A DNA stretch of 31,010 nt from Flammula alnicola (taxonomy: Eukaryota; Basidiomycota; Agaricomycetes; Agaricales; Strophariaceae): the NCBI GenBank assembly GCA_015499995.1, contig JADNRV010000476.1:1-31010 (forward strand), given 5' to 3'. The translations under genes and the position numbers were made by a program. Below are positions 10,301 through 19,224 of this stretch, in pieces (within the stretch, counting starts at the first letter, position 1; each line of letters begins with the position of its first letter). Under the pieces are notes generated by a model. The model did no database searches. It was not told where the DNA came from and worked only from the letters and a program-made list of their open reading frames with translations.

Positions 10301-10824
10301 GACAGCGGAGCGATCAAGAAACTTGAGATCAGGGTCTTGCAAGATTGTCTTCCAGTTGCCAACCCCATGCTAAACGGACAATATGAGCACCTTGTAAAGA
10401 CCAAAACGGTAGAGTTGCTTACCAGCTGACAGCCTTGAACAAGCATTTGCGTCTCCTCCGTCGACCATTTCTTCCTCGGTTTCTTCTCCGCAACAGGGGG
10501 TGGAGAGTCGTCACTACCCTGTGTTGGGTCGATCTTCCGCATCTTGCCCTTCTTCTCTGGAACGATAGAACCTCCATCGTCCGCATTGGATGATGACGCG
10601 TCCTGTGAAGCCTGCGGGTGCAACCCCATCTCGTCTCTAAAGCTCCATGGCTGGACGATACGGGGAGATGACGGCGACGCGAGAGAGACGCGCCTGTGCT
10701 TCAAGGCCGAAACACCGGCAGCCGATGACACTGGGAAGGGTGCTTTGAACGAAAATGTAGAAGAAGATGGGATCCCACTGGACTGCGGTCGACTATTGTT
10801 GGGCGAGCTGCTGTTGGTTGCCAT
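7305..10824 (-). CDS. Tay1/Teb1-like telobox protein with two Myb repeats (1132 aa)
   Basis: Three exons: 10824-10423, 10369-10287 and 10218-7305; the introns are 53 and 68 nt with GTAAGC..TAG and GTTTGT..TAG ends. The start is the first ATG (MATNSSSP). Myb repeat 1 begins at W120 (KKWSTEETQML), continues with HGVGNWKTIL and ends in a classic telobox, VDLKDRFRT (157-165). Repeat 2 (about 205-255) has PFTEAEDRALKAGYEKHG and a telobox-like STDLRDRFRN. Two N-terminal Myb/telobox repeats are the plan of fungal Tay1/Teb1 proteins, which bind TTAGGG-type telomeric DNA and related promoter sites. The remaining 850 residues are low-complexity (Ser, Gly, Asn) with an 8-residue polyglutamine near 855 and a basic NKRKR near the C-terminus, a likely nuclear signal. 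It is the intact member of a pair with 15725-18516. The family call is firm; telomere binding is inferred. Confidence 0.85.
8118..8141 (+). repeat. (CTG)8 microsatellite coding polyglutamine
   Basis: Eight perfect CTG triplets on the + strand, read as CAG (Gln) in the telobox gene. Pure codon repetition suggests replication slippage and a length that differs between strains. Confidence 0.95.
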
Positions 10825-11254
10825 TTCTTGCCCTTGTGAAGCTAATAGACTCCTAGAAGACGGCGAGCTGTGGGTTTCTGGTGGAGTCAATAGATAAGCA
10901 AGACAATCGGATATGAAAAAGCGATGAGAGGTTCTCTGACAATATGAAGAAGTTGTGTCAAGACTGATGCCTCGTTGCTGAGGCCAGGCAAGGTGCTCGA
11001 GGGTGTTCGTATGTCTTTGGTGTATGTTGCCGGTTTTGTAGTCAAACTGGGGCGATTATCTTGTCCACGCTCGCCCCGCAGCTGTGTCGATAAATGTAGA
11101 TGAAAAAAAGCAGGGCAAGGGGACGAGGGCACGTTGTGGTAGCTGCTGAGAACGACGAGCCGAAATTGTTGCTCCCTGCCTTTCTTGGTCACCACGCGAC
11201 GTTACCCATCATTTCGGATTACACATATAAAACAATGCCGCTTAGGAGGACAGC
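10825..11254. other. upstream region of the telobox gene
   Basis: No gene seen. It separates the telobox start codon from inverted-repeat arm B and must contain the promoter. A pyrimidine-rich minus-strand stretch lies around 11090-11130. The open frames here are short and have no recognisable motif. Confidence 0.4.
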
Positions 11255-12690
11255 CATTTCAAACCTCAAAATAGTGACGAGGAAGTTGTAATAGCACTAG
11301 AGTCTTCTAAATACATAGCAATTTTTCTAAAGAAGAGTGGAACAACGAGGTAATCGACAACAGCAAGGTCTGAATTTCACCTCCGACTGATAATAATAGG
11401 ACTAGGCATGGCCGGAGGGCCCTTGAGGCGCTCAGGCATATGTAAGTGTTCTATGAAAAGATGGGCGGGGCACGAAGAACGACAAGGAGGACCAAATGCA
11501 GCGTCATAGACGAGTCAGTAAATTATAAAAAGCTTAATACCCTGTTACCCCGCAGTCATAGAAACGAAATATAGACATGGAGAATGCGAGGACCTGGGGG
11601 ATGTCGGAGTCGTCGAGGTATTTCTATGAATAAAGACGTCATACACGGCCCTACGTTCGATATCGTCGGAGGCAAGGGAGGGCAAAGGTTGAACGCCCTA
11701 CTCGCGTAGTTAGATTATTCTGTGCGTTGAAAGGACTTCAAAATGAGAGAAAGACACACCGTCCAACGTAAAATGGATCAGACTACAACCACTTCATACT
11801 CCCGCTAACGAACAAGTTGGGTCAACTGGATCTCGTATCGAACTTCCAAATTTTCCTGGTGTAACTTCGGGTGTCGAGACTATTGCTGCCAGCTGCGCGC
11901 ATGAGAAGCGAGGCCCTCCAAATACGCCGATGTCATGAAGCCCCACAACACAGCTTTCATCGAGTCACACCTCTGTGCCTGGGCGTCAAATTCCAAGTAT
12001 CCATGCTGCAGCCTGCCAGCCAGTCGCAGTACCAGGCTATACGAAGTCCGAAAGCGAAAAGTCGACACCGCTTTCCGTTCGTATGTTATGGGCTGCTGCT
12101 AAATATAAACCCATCCTGGGAGCATAAAACACAACCGGCTGCCCTTCGTGTCGCCTCAGGGATCCAGCGTGGAACCCCTCCACCCAATCGTCCGTATAAC
12201 GCGCAACGCTCTACGTCGCGGACGAGGAAGTACCGACATGGCTTCCTGACAATGGGTCTGGAACCCATTTAGTCGCGTAGAGCAATCGACATGCCCTTGA
12301 ACATCCTCAACGCCGTCAATGCGCTTGGGGTCTGGGACGACGATCAGCGAGTGGCCCAGACGACTCTCGCGGCTCCTGTTTCTCCCAAGTCGAACCCTTC
12401 GGCACTCCACTTCAACATATGGGAAGCTGGAAGAGAGATGGGCTGTGCTAACGACTTGACGAGCTGGAGGGGAGAAAGCGGAGCCAGCTAGAGAGTGATG
12501 AGGTGTAGGTGCAGGATAAGTGGCAAGAGGAAGGGGAGTGGCAAAATCTCCAAATCCGACTTGGTGAGGTCCCTCGTTCCCAAAAATTTCCGACTCGACG
12601 AATGGAATAGGAGCACACCCGCACATTTTTGGAAGTGTCGAAGGAATGCCAAATGCACAGTCCATGCCACTCTAGAGGTGGGGCCAGCAG
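11255..12690 (-). repeat. inverted repeat arm B (about 1.4 kb, diverged)
   Basis: Reverse-complement counterpart of 2985-4340. The outermost recognisable match is 'CCTC(C/G)TCACT(A/G)TTTTG' at about 11257-11275 (minus strand). The other end fades near 12690, where both arms keep a similar GGCAYGRRC(C/T)GT stretch. Many small indels and transitions separate the arms. A peptide-like stretch is alignable in one frame (GCAPIPFVESEIF here, GYAPVPFVASEEF in arm A), so the outer end may descend from an exon. The inner 1 kb shows no coding constraint. The arms are about 6.9 kb apart. Confidence 0.8.
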
Positions 12691-13200
12691 GAATGCCGCG
12701 GTCCTCTTGCCGGGTCTGATCCATAGTTGAAGGCATTTGCTAGGCTCGACAACCAGGATAACGCCCCAGAGGGGCAGCTGTTGGCAGTACCATGGCTTGA
12801 AACTGACGACAGGTATGCGGCCGGTCCAAGATTGCCGGCATGGTCTATGTTAACCGACCGCGACGAGACCGTCGAGCGGCAGCTACATCTTCTGAGATAC
12901 CTCGATGACCGTTGGGACCTAGGATAGATCAATATTGAATATTGAGCATCGAGACTCAAGAGGTTGGCGCACCTGCCCTTAGGACCTTTTTGGGACAGGC
13001 TTCATCGGGAGGCGAGGAATTATGGATCATCAATAATCTGAGTTGTGTCGGTCTACCGCACATTATCCAGCTTCGAAGGAGATGATAAAGATGGTATGAG
13101 CCAGTAATCCAAATCCAAATGAAGTCGTCAGATTTGCGGTGGCTGTGCATATTCAAACTCCGATTAAATATGAGCTACATATCCTCAAGCCGCGACAGAA
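12691..13200. other. intergenic, nothing recognised
   Basis: A 510-bp stretch between repeat arm B and the F-box 3 upstream block. It contains one 95-codon open frame (12672-12959, -) with no recognisable motif. The matching place in the left duplication (2700-2985) does not resemble it, so it is not part of the shared segment. Confidence 0.4.
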
Positions 13201-13214
13201 AGTAGACTAGCAAC

Positions 13215-13295
13215 CATCATCGTTCAACGACTTTGATACATTTAGTATTAGAAAGGAGTTCCATAAATCTCTCTGTGAGTCTGATTCGAAAATCT
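13215..13295 (+). promoter_or_regulatory. upstream block shared by the F-box paralogs (copy 3)
   Basis: 'CATCGTTCAACG', 'ctttgatacatttagtatt', then 'CTCTCTGTGAGTCTGATTCG', in the same order as in the other three copies, about 310 bp before the ATG. This copy retains all parts of the block. Confidence 0.6.
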
Positions 13296-13433
13296 ATATA
13301 TCTAAGACAAACTGACCGAAATAATTCGTGATTCCACATCATCGTGCAGTACAACTGCCACTGCCGGTGATTCCGTCGAGCTTTGAGCAGAGTGATATAG
13401 GGATAAGAGCGCAGAACATCATTTGAAAACATA

Positions 13434-13506
13434 GTAAGCATATACCAGCTTTAATATTTAATAGTTGTACCCGTTCGAGCGTTTCCGACTCGCATGTTGT
13501 TTTCAG
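13434..13506 (+). other. predicted 5'-UTR intron of F-box paralog 3
   Basis: GTAAGCAT donor after 'AACATA', acceptor GTTTTCAG before CACTTC; 73 nt, ending 25 bases before the ATG. Sequence and position match paralog 2 closely. Confidence 0.6.
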
Positions 13507-13531
13507 CACTTCATAATCAAAGGTGCCCGTC

Positions 13532-15211
13532 ATGGCATCCTCCACCACTGCTCAACATCATTCCTCGAGAGGCTACGATCCTATCAAGTGCACGCTCTCT
13601 GAGGGGAAACCATGCAACCCATGCCTAGAGCTCGCTGAGGTAGATGCACAGCTGGCCCAGGTATTGGCCGATTTCGAACAGAAAAGCCGCCTGCTGAAAA
13701 GCAAAGTCAATAATTTTCATGACCCTCTTGTCCACGTCCCTGTCGAGATCGCTTCAGAAATTTTTACCTGGTACCATGAGGAAACCTACAGGCCATCCGT
13801 ATTTGGCGACAGCGCTAAAGCCGATCAGGGCACTCCGCTACGTCTCGCAGCCGTTTGCAAGACATGGAGGGAAATCGCATTCAAAACTCCTCAATTGTGG
13901 ACATCATTATACATCATGCATGATCCTGCAGAGGCCACTCCATTGCATTTAGAGCTAGTGGCGCAGTGGCTGGGCCGCTCATCGAAAATGCCCTTATATA
14001 TACGCCTCCAGTATACCTCTCATGAAGAAGAGGAGGAGGAGGAAGACGTATATCCGGCATCCTTATTCGCCCTCATAGGGGGCTATGCCCCCCGGTGGAA
14101 TGCGCTAAACCTAGTCATGCCGCCCTCTTTTTACGCCGAATTTATACGCAATGTGGAGGGGGCCCCGCTACTCGAATATCTGCGGCTGTCCCCGATCGAC
14201 GTGGATACCGAAATTTCTTTACCTGATTTCTACTTAGGAAAAACTCCTTGCCTTAGAAGTCTCGACATTTCGCGCCTTTATGTACGCAGTATTCGTATCG
14301 AATGGGAAAATCTTACAAGCGTCCAATTCAAAAATCTTGGTGTCGACGAAATTTTGGAAGTCCTATCCCGTGGTCCTCGACTGGTTGACTGCAAATTTCC
14401 AGACATCTTGGAGAATTTTTCCATTTTTGACTTACCGACACCCTTCCTCGTCCACAATTCGCTTAGGTATTTACAGCTTCATCCAGATGAAGCAACCAAT
14501 GAGGACTTACGCGTTCTCTACAATCGACTCGTACTTCCATCGTTGCGACATTTTTCTTACGCCGAGGGATATGTGGGTCATGTCGAAGTGGATAGTCTTC
14601 TGTCGCTTTTTACTCGTTCTCGGAGTCCCATCACCCATTTTTCTCTGGCAATACCCCACTCAAGTCATCTTCGAGATTATAACACCATAATCCAAATATT
14701 GGAAATTTTGCCTTCAATCACCCATTTATCTCTGGCACGGATGAGAAGACTCAACTCATCCGAGTCGATCACGAACAGCTTCCTTCAACGCATGGCTTCT
14801 TTCTCGTCAGTGCAACATGATGCCTCACTTACCAACGCGTTTCTTCCCTCTCTCGAGTCATTTCAGTACGAAGAATGGTGGCCCTCGGAAAACCTCTCAT
14901 GGGGATGTTTAGCGGATATCTTCCACAATCTTGTTGAGGATAGTCAAACCATAAAAGCGTCGAACGAAATCCAGCAAAGCCAGAGTTCTCTTCCCGCTAT
15001 CCATTATTGCAATCGACGGCCATCCCTACGTGATTTTCGCATGACCTTCCACAGTTCGGCGAGGAATAACCCCAATCCTATAGAATTGGACGAAGATCTC
15101 CGTCGACTCATTGGCATACGATCAGCTGGTGTTAATCTGCAAATACTCAAGGTCCTAAACAATGGGGATGTCGTAGACATGATCGAGAGTACGATATCCA
15201 GCAGATGTTAG
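13532..15211 (+). CDS. F-box protein, paralog 3 of 4 (559 aa)
   Basis: Predicted SCF ubiquitin-ligase adaptor. The start ATG at 13532 is the one aligned in all four paralogs; 9 bases upstream, paralog 2's extra ATG is GTG here. The order is: Cys cluster with the second Cys replaced (C20, S23, C28, C31), coiled coil (about 32-60), F-box (about 63-115: HVPVEIASEIFTW ... AAVCKTWREIAF), then leucine-rich segments to the C-terminus (PCLRSLDISRLYV, LPSITHLSLARM). An acidic EEEEEEEDV patch near residue 170 varies in length between paralogs. It is the inverted partner of paralog 2. It is uninterrupted and probably active; it ends convergently with the Myb-HMG gene 513 bp away. Confidence 0.85.
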   Translation: MASSTTAQHHSSRGYDPIKCTLSEGKPCNPCLELAEVDAQLAQVLADFEQKSRLLKSKVNNFHDPLVHVPVEIASEIFTWYHEETYRPSVFGDSAKADQGTPLRLAAVCKTWREIAFKTPQLWTSLYIMHDPAEATPLHLELVAQWLGRSSKMPLYIRLQYTSHEEEEEEEDVYPASLFALIGGYAPRWNALNLVMPPSFYAEFIRNVEGAPLLEYLRLSPIDVDTEISLPDFYLGKTPCLRSLDISRLYVRSIRIEWENLTSVQFKNLGVDEILEVLSRGPRLVDCKFPDILENFSIFDLPTPFLVHNSLRYLQLHPDEATNEDLRVLYNRLVLPSLRHFSYAEGYVGHVEVDSLLSLFTRSRSPITHFSLAIPHSSHLRDYNTIIQILEILPSITHLSLARMRRLNSSESITNSFLQRMASFSSVQHDASLTNAFLPSLESFQYEEWWPSENLSWGCLADIFHNLVEDSQTIKASNEIQQSQSSLPAIHYCNRRPSLRDFRMTFHSSARNNPNPIELDEDLRRLIGIRSAGVNLQILKVLNNGDVVDMIESTISSRC

Positions 15212-15724
15212 CCGTATGTCCACAGATCGTCTTTGTTGAACTTTTCTACATAGTTTAGCGGGATATTGACCCCTTCCTGCAACCTGACTGGAATATCACC
15301 GCCCAGGCTTCAACCACAGGCAAGCAATATATATGGAATAAGTCTCAGTAGCATATGTTGCAGTATCGGATAACTTTCGATGGTACATACTCTTGCTGTT
15401 TACAAAATCATCTAGGTTTTCAAACCTTTTCAGACGCAACGCGAAGTCACCGATTAAGTACTATGGTAGTCAACGGAACAGTAAGGTATAATAATCGACT
15501 AGGAAGGAAACGAGTTTCTAGAAATACAGCATAGAGGTACTAATACGATACGATATACACGCCTGTCTGAAATGTCGGTCAAAAAAGTGCAAAACATGGC
15601 AAACCAAGCAAAGCAGAAACCCGCAAACAAGGAGACGAATCGAAGAGAGAGAAAGAAAGAAAACTGGCATGACAAATAGTACAATCCAAACGTCTATGAG
15701 CGAACAGGTGGTTCCGAGCCGTCG
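15212..15724. other. convergent 3' region of F-box 3 and the Myb-HMG gene
   Basis: No gene seen. The first 200 bp are the F-box 3' flank shared with paralogs 1 and 4. The AT-rich remainder carries minus-strand T-rich and pyrimidine runs around 15590-15665, probably the 3' UTR of the Myb-HMG gene. Confidence 0.5.
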
Positions 15725-18516
15725 TTAATCGTAAATCGTAAACCCCTCACTCTCACTCTCCGATTCCATGTTGGCCATCGGGAAGTGCGGACTGCCGGGT
15801 AGGATGCTAAAGTTGATACTCGACCCAAACCCAGGTGTGCCCTCCTCATACAACCTTCTCGCAGCCTCATACTCCATCTTCTCCTGCTCGGCCTGCGCCA
15901 AAAACGGCTGGAAACGGAAGAAACACGAATTCAGCGACGTCGTCGTGACAGGAACAAGAGGGACATGGGCGGGGTTTTTTCACTCACCTGCCTCTCAGCA
16001 TCGGTCATAGACCGCCACTTCGCAGCCGCCAAAATGCTCTGTTTGGTAGTCTCGGTCTCATCCCCAAAAATCTCCGAAACCAAACGCGGATTGGCTCGAA
16101 TCCGCTGCAAGAACATGAAATACGCGCTCAGGGGCTTCTTGGGGGCGTTGGGGTCCTTGATGTTGCTCTTGCGCGACTTGCCAGCCTTCCGCTGCGCAGT
16201 GCGGAATAAGTTCTCGCGCTTGATGTCCTCGGAGGTCAGCGTACGCATGTACGCTTCGTGTTCCTTCTCCCAAGCCTCCTTCATGGCCTGTGAACGCTGT
16301 TTATAGGGCTGTCAAAGTCGAAAAACGCAGTCAGCAAGACTACATACTACATTGAAATGTCGTCAGACGGACATACCTCTTTCTCAGCTGCACTGAGGCG
16401 AGCATACTCCTGGCCAGCCTCCTTGGCCGCCTGAGCAACATTCAGCTTGCGAGTCCCCGAAACTTGCTGTTTTTGGATCCAATCCGTAAAGTACAGTTGC
16501 CAGGCTGACGGGGGGAGCTTTGGAGGTCGCAACAGAGATTTGGGCGCTGTGGAAAAGGGAAAGGAAGGAGAAAGAGAAAACGACATTGTCAGCTGAAAGG
16601 TGTTAACAATGGGAAGAAGAGAAGTATTACTTACGACTATCAGTAGTACCCTTGGTGGCGGTGGGAACCGGAGTCTCTTCTTCTGGAGGATGTTTCTTTC
16701 TCCGGACCATTGCGTCACGATCGTCGCTGACGCTAATGGAATCAACTCGGCGGCTGATCTCCGGCCTAACGGATGGACTAAGAGAACGACGGCGCTGCCA
16801 CGATGGGGGATTTCGCGACCGCTGTGGAATCGGCGGCGATGGAAATGCGAATGGGAATTCCGCGCTTTCGGGCCTTGATCCAGGACTGAAATTACCGGAC
16901 GACCATGACGAGGCTCTCGAGCGGCAGCTACTAGGTGTCCCATAACTCGACGATGACGATGTGGACTTACGACGATGAGAAGGGGACTTCCGACCTTCTC
17001 CCTGCTGTGTTGCTTCGTCGAGCTGCAATAGCCATGCATCGAAATTGGCTGGCGATCCGTCTCTCAGGCTATTATTCTCGGATGACTTGCCTTTGTCCGA
17101 CGGTCTTGACACCCCCTCCATCCTGGCTTGCATATTGCTTTGACTCAACGGAAAAATGTGGTCCGAGGTGTAATCAACTTTGCCTACGTCGTGGGATGAC
17201 CACAACGAGGACGTTGACTGAGGTGTGTTTTGCGCCTGAGGCTCCAGGATCATGTCGCTCGGGCTGGGCAGAGACAAGGCGGGCGATATATGACCCCTTT
17301 CATCCGCAGGGGCTAACTCAAGCTGCCGCAACGCTGTAATTGCGTCCCATTCATCCAACGTGCACTTCCTGCTGGCCTTCTCCCTCGACTCCCTTATTGC
17401 AGGTAGTTTTGTCAATATCTCCATGTCGTGCCGCAAGTGCTTCAGTTTTTGCCTGAGCAAAAGGTGTTTGTTTTGGAGGTTGTCCTCTTCAGCGTTATTT
17501 TGGTTCGCAGGTGAAGGTTCCGCCCGATATTTGTGAGAGATGTCGGATGTCTCCGTATATGAGTGAGTGTTGACTGCAATTCGCGAAGGGCCGGAAATAG
17601 GTACCAGATACTTTGTAGAAAGCTCGAGGAGCTCCATATCATATTGGTCGGCGTGTGTGATAAAAGTTCCGGCTTTTGTTGGTGAAAAGCGCGGAGAACT
17701 GGACGAGGAAGAGGTGGTTCCCGTAGAAGAAGGCCTATTCAATAACCTGACGCTCGTGGAGACATCGTCCACAGGAACAGACGTAGACTCGACAGTGCGC
17801 GGTTTATACCCAGCAGCTTTATACAAGTCCCGAAACGCCTGGCGAAATCTGCCCCTTAGCTCGGTTGACCGCCCATTTGGTTCTTGGAGAACAGGATCTT
17901 TGACATGGGGTGCCCAGCTTGTGCCGTGTTTCTCGTAGCCAGCTTTGTGGGCACGGTCTTCCACCTCAGTGAAAGGCTGGCGACGCTTGTTCTGAGTCTT
18001 CTCGGTCGAAGGGTTTTCTTCCGATTCGACTGCTACTTCCTCTCCGTTGTGGGACGATGCTTTGCGAGGATAAGGTGCGACATAGACAATGAGGTCCTCT
18101 TCATCGTCGTCTCTGAGGGCGGAAGGAGGGAGGTCCTGGAGGGGAGATGTGGGACTGGGTAAGGTCGGAGGCATATCTTGAGCATTAGGGTAATGTAACT
18201 TGTATACTTCTGGGTAGGAGGCCCGCAATCTGTAATAGGATATGGAAAGACATCAACATTGGACGTTGAACAGAGAACCTCGAGAAGTTGAGGTACCTGT
18301 CGTTAAGATCGGCCACCGAACGACTCTCATGAAACTTGAGATCGGGATCTTCTAAAATTGCCCTCCAATTGCCAACCCCATGCTAGAAGAACGACATGAG
18401 TCTCTTGCGTCAGAGGAGACGTGTGGGTCGCTCACCAGTAGGCATCCTTGGAGGAGCATGTTTGTCTCCTTAGAGGTCCATTTTTTGGGCGGCTTCTTCT
18501 CGAGAATGGGTGGCAT
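15725..18516 (-). CDS. telobox-Myb protein apparently fused to two HMG boxes (811 aa)
   Basis: Six exons: 18516-18436, 18382-18297, 18229-16635, 16546-16377, 16308-15988 and 15907-15725; every junction keeps phase. The first two introns (53 and 67 nt) are at the same codons as in the telobox gene at 7305-10824, so the two are paralogs. Myb repeat 1 (about 11-66) has a decayed telobox, VADLNDRLRA, against VDLKDRFRT in the paralog. Repeat 2 (about 138-196) has PFTEVEDRAHKAGYEKHG. A Ser-rich linker with a helical stretch near 330 leads through an intron (16547-16634; GTAAGT donor, CTGAC branch, pyrimidine tract, CACAG) into HMG box A (about 595-665; PPSAWQLYFTDW) and box B (about 698-770; PNAPKKPLSAYFMFLQR). 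HMG boxes bind and bend DNA. The alternative is two genes: a Myb protein stopping at 16627 (589 aa) and an HMG protein starting at ATG 16587. A fused transcript is favoured but not proven. Confidence 0.65.
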
Positions 18517-18700
18517 CAATAACCTGGGTCATGCGCAGATCTTCAGCGTTGTATCCCTTTTCAAAGACAGTGCTGTCCCGATGTCAGTTTGAGCTTGATT
18601 ATGGTCTGGGTGCCTGGGCTGCTGTGCAGTTCGTTGGTTGCCGGGGAACCCTCGGGACGGCTTTCGGTACTATACTTGCATCAACCAGGCGAGAATAACT
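18517..18700 (-). pseudogene. eroded N-terminal exon of the duplicated telobox gene
   Basis: On the minus strand, just upstream of the ATG at 18516, the DNA still aligns with exon 1 of the intact telobox gene. 'GAAGATC' and 'AGAAGAAGCCG' match the paralog's 'GGAAGATCGACCC' and 'GAGAAGAAACCG', and 'GGCAACCAAC' matches the start 'ATGGCAACCAAC' with the ATG lost. A TGA lies in frame 15 bases upstream of the ATG used, and the frame shifts further up. The original N-terminal 110 or so residues are therefore no longer translatable. Confidence 0.5.
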
Positions 18701-18974
18701 ATGTTGTAACCAAAGACGGTACCGTGCGGCTGTCAATTGTCGGCTTCTTTTCCTTAATCCCTGGCGTTTCTTAGGAAGTTGCAGTCAAGATCATAATGGC
18801 GCTATAGATTATTCCTTGTCGACTATCTGCGGCAGAGAAACGGACTTTTTGGAAGTTTGGAAGAAAACGATGGCCTGAAAAAAAAGAAAAGAAAAAGGAA
18901 CAAGAGTCAAGAAAGTCATTGGTGGCTCCTTGACCCGCAAAAGGTCCTGACTCCAGCCTGGCCCACAACCTTCA
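18701..18974. other. divergent intergenic region
   Basis: Nothing recognised between the eroded Myb exon (-) and the F-box 4 upstream block (+), apart from a purine-rich stretch about 18860-18920. It probably contains the promoter of the Myb-HMG gene. Confidence 0.4.
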
Positions 18975-19055
18975 TCGATTTATCCTTCAACGTTCATCGT
19001 TCAACGTTGATACGTCTAATATTCGGACTCTCTCTGTGAATCTGATTCGAACATC
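18975..19055 (+). promoter_or_regulatory. upstream block shared by the F-box paralogs (copy 4)
   Basis: 'ATCCTTCAACG', 'TTCATCGTTCAACGTTGATAC', 'TCTAATATTCGGA', then 'CTCTCTGTGAATCTGATTCG', about 245 bp before the ATG. It is intact although the downstream gene is broken. Confidence 0.6.
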
Positions 19056-19132
19056 AACAAGTGCCACTGGACATTTTCTCGAGCTCCAATGAGTAGTGTG
19101 TCAGAGGAAGAAGAGGTAGTTTGAAAAAAAGA

Positions 19133-19199
19133 GTGAGTAAATACGTAAGCTTTACTGGCCATTGGCGCTCAGGCTTTCTGACTCAGATGTCGTTTCCAG
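19133..19199 (+). other. predicted 5'-UTR intron of F-box paralog 4
   Basis: GTGAGT donor and GTTTCCAG acceptor before CACTTC, 67 nt, in the position conserved in all four F-box units. A second possible donor, GTAAGC, occurs at 19145. Confidence 0.5.
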
Positions 19200-19224
19200 C
19201 ACTTCACAATCAAAGGAGCCCAAC

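Noticed and set aside
11871..12272. 133-codon open frame in arm B overlapping a 100-codon frame in arm A (shared YGLLLNINPS).
   Set aside because: Over 40 alignable codons there are about 8 changing and 3 silent differences, and the frames diverge on both sides by indels.
2985..12690. Interpretation of the inverted repeat pair as the ends of one large transposable element enclosing F-box 2 and the telobox gene.
   Set aside because: No transposition gene lies inside, no short terminal repeats or target duplications are visible, and the enclosed telobox gene looks like an ordinary conserved host gene.
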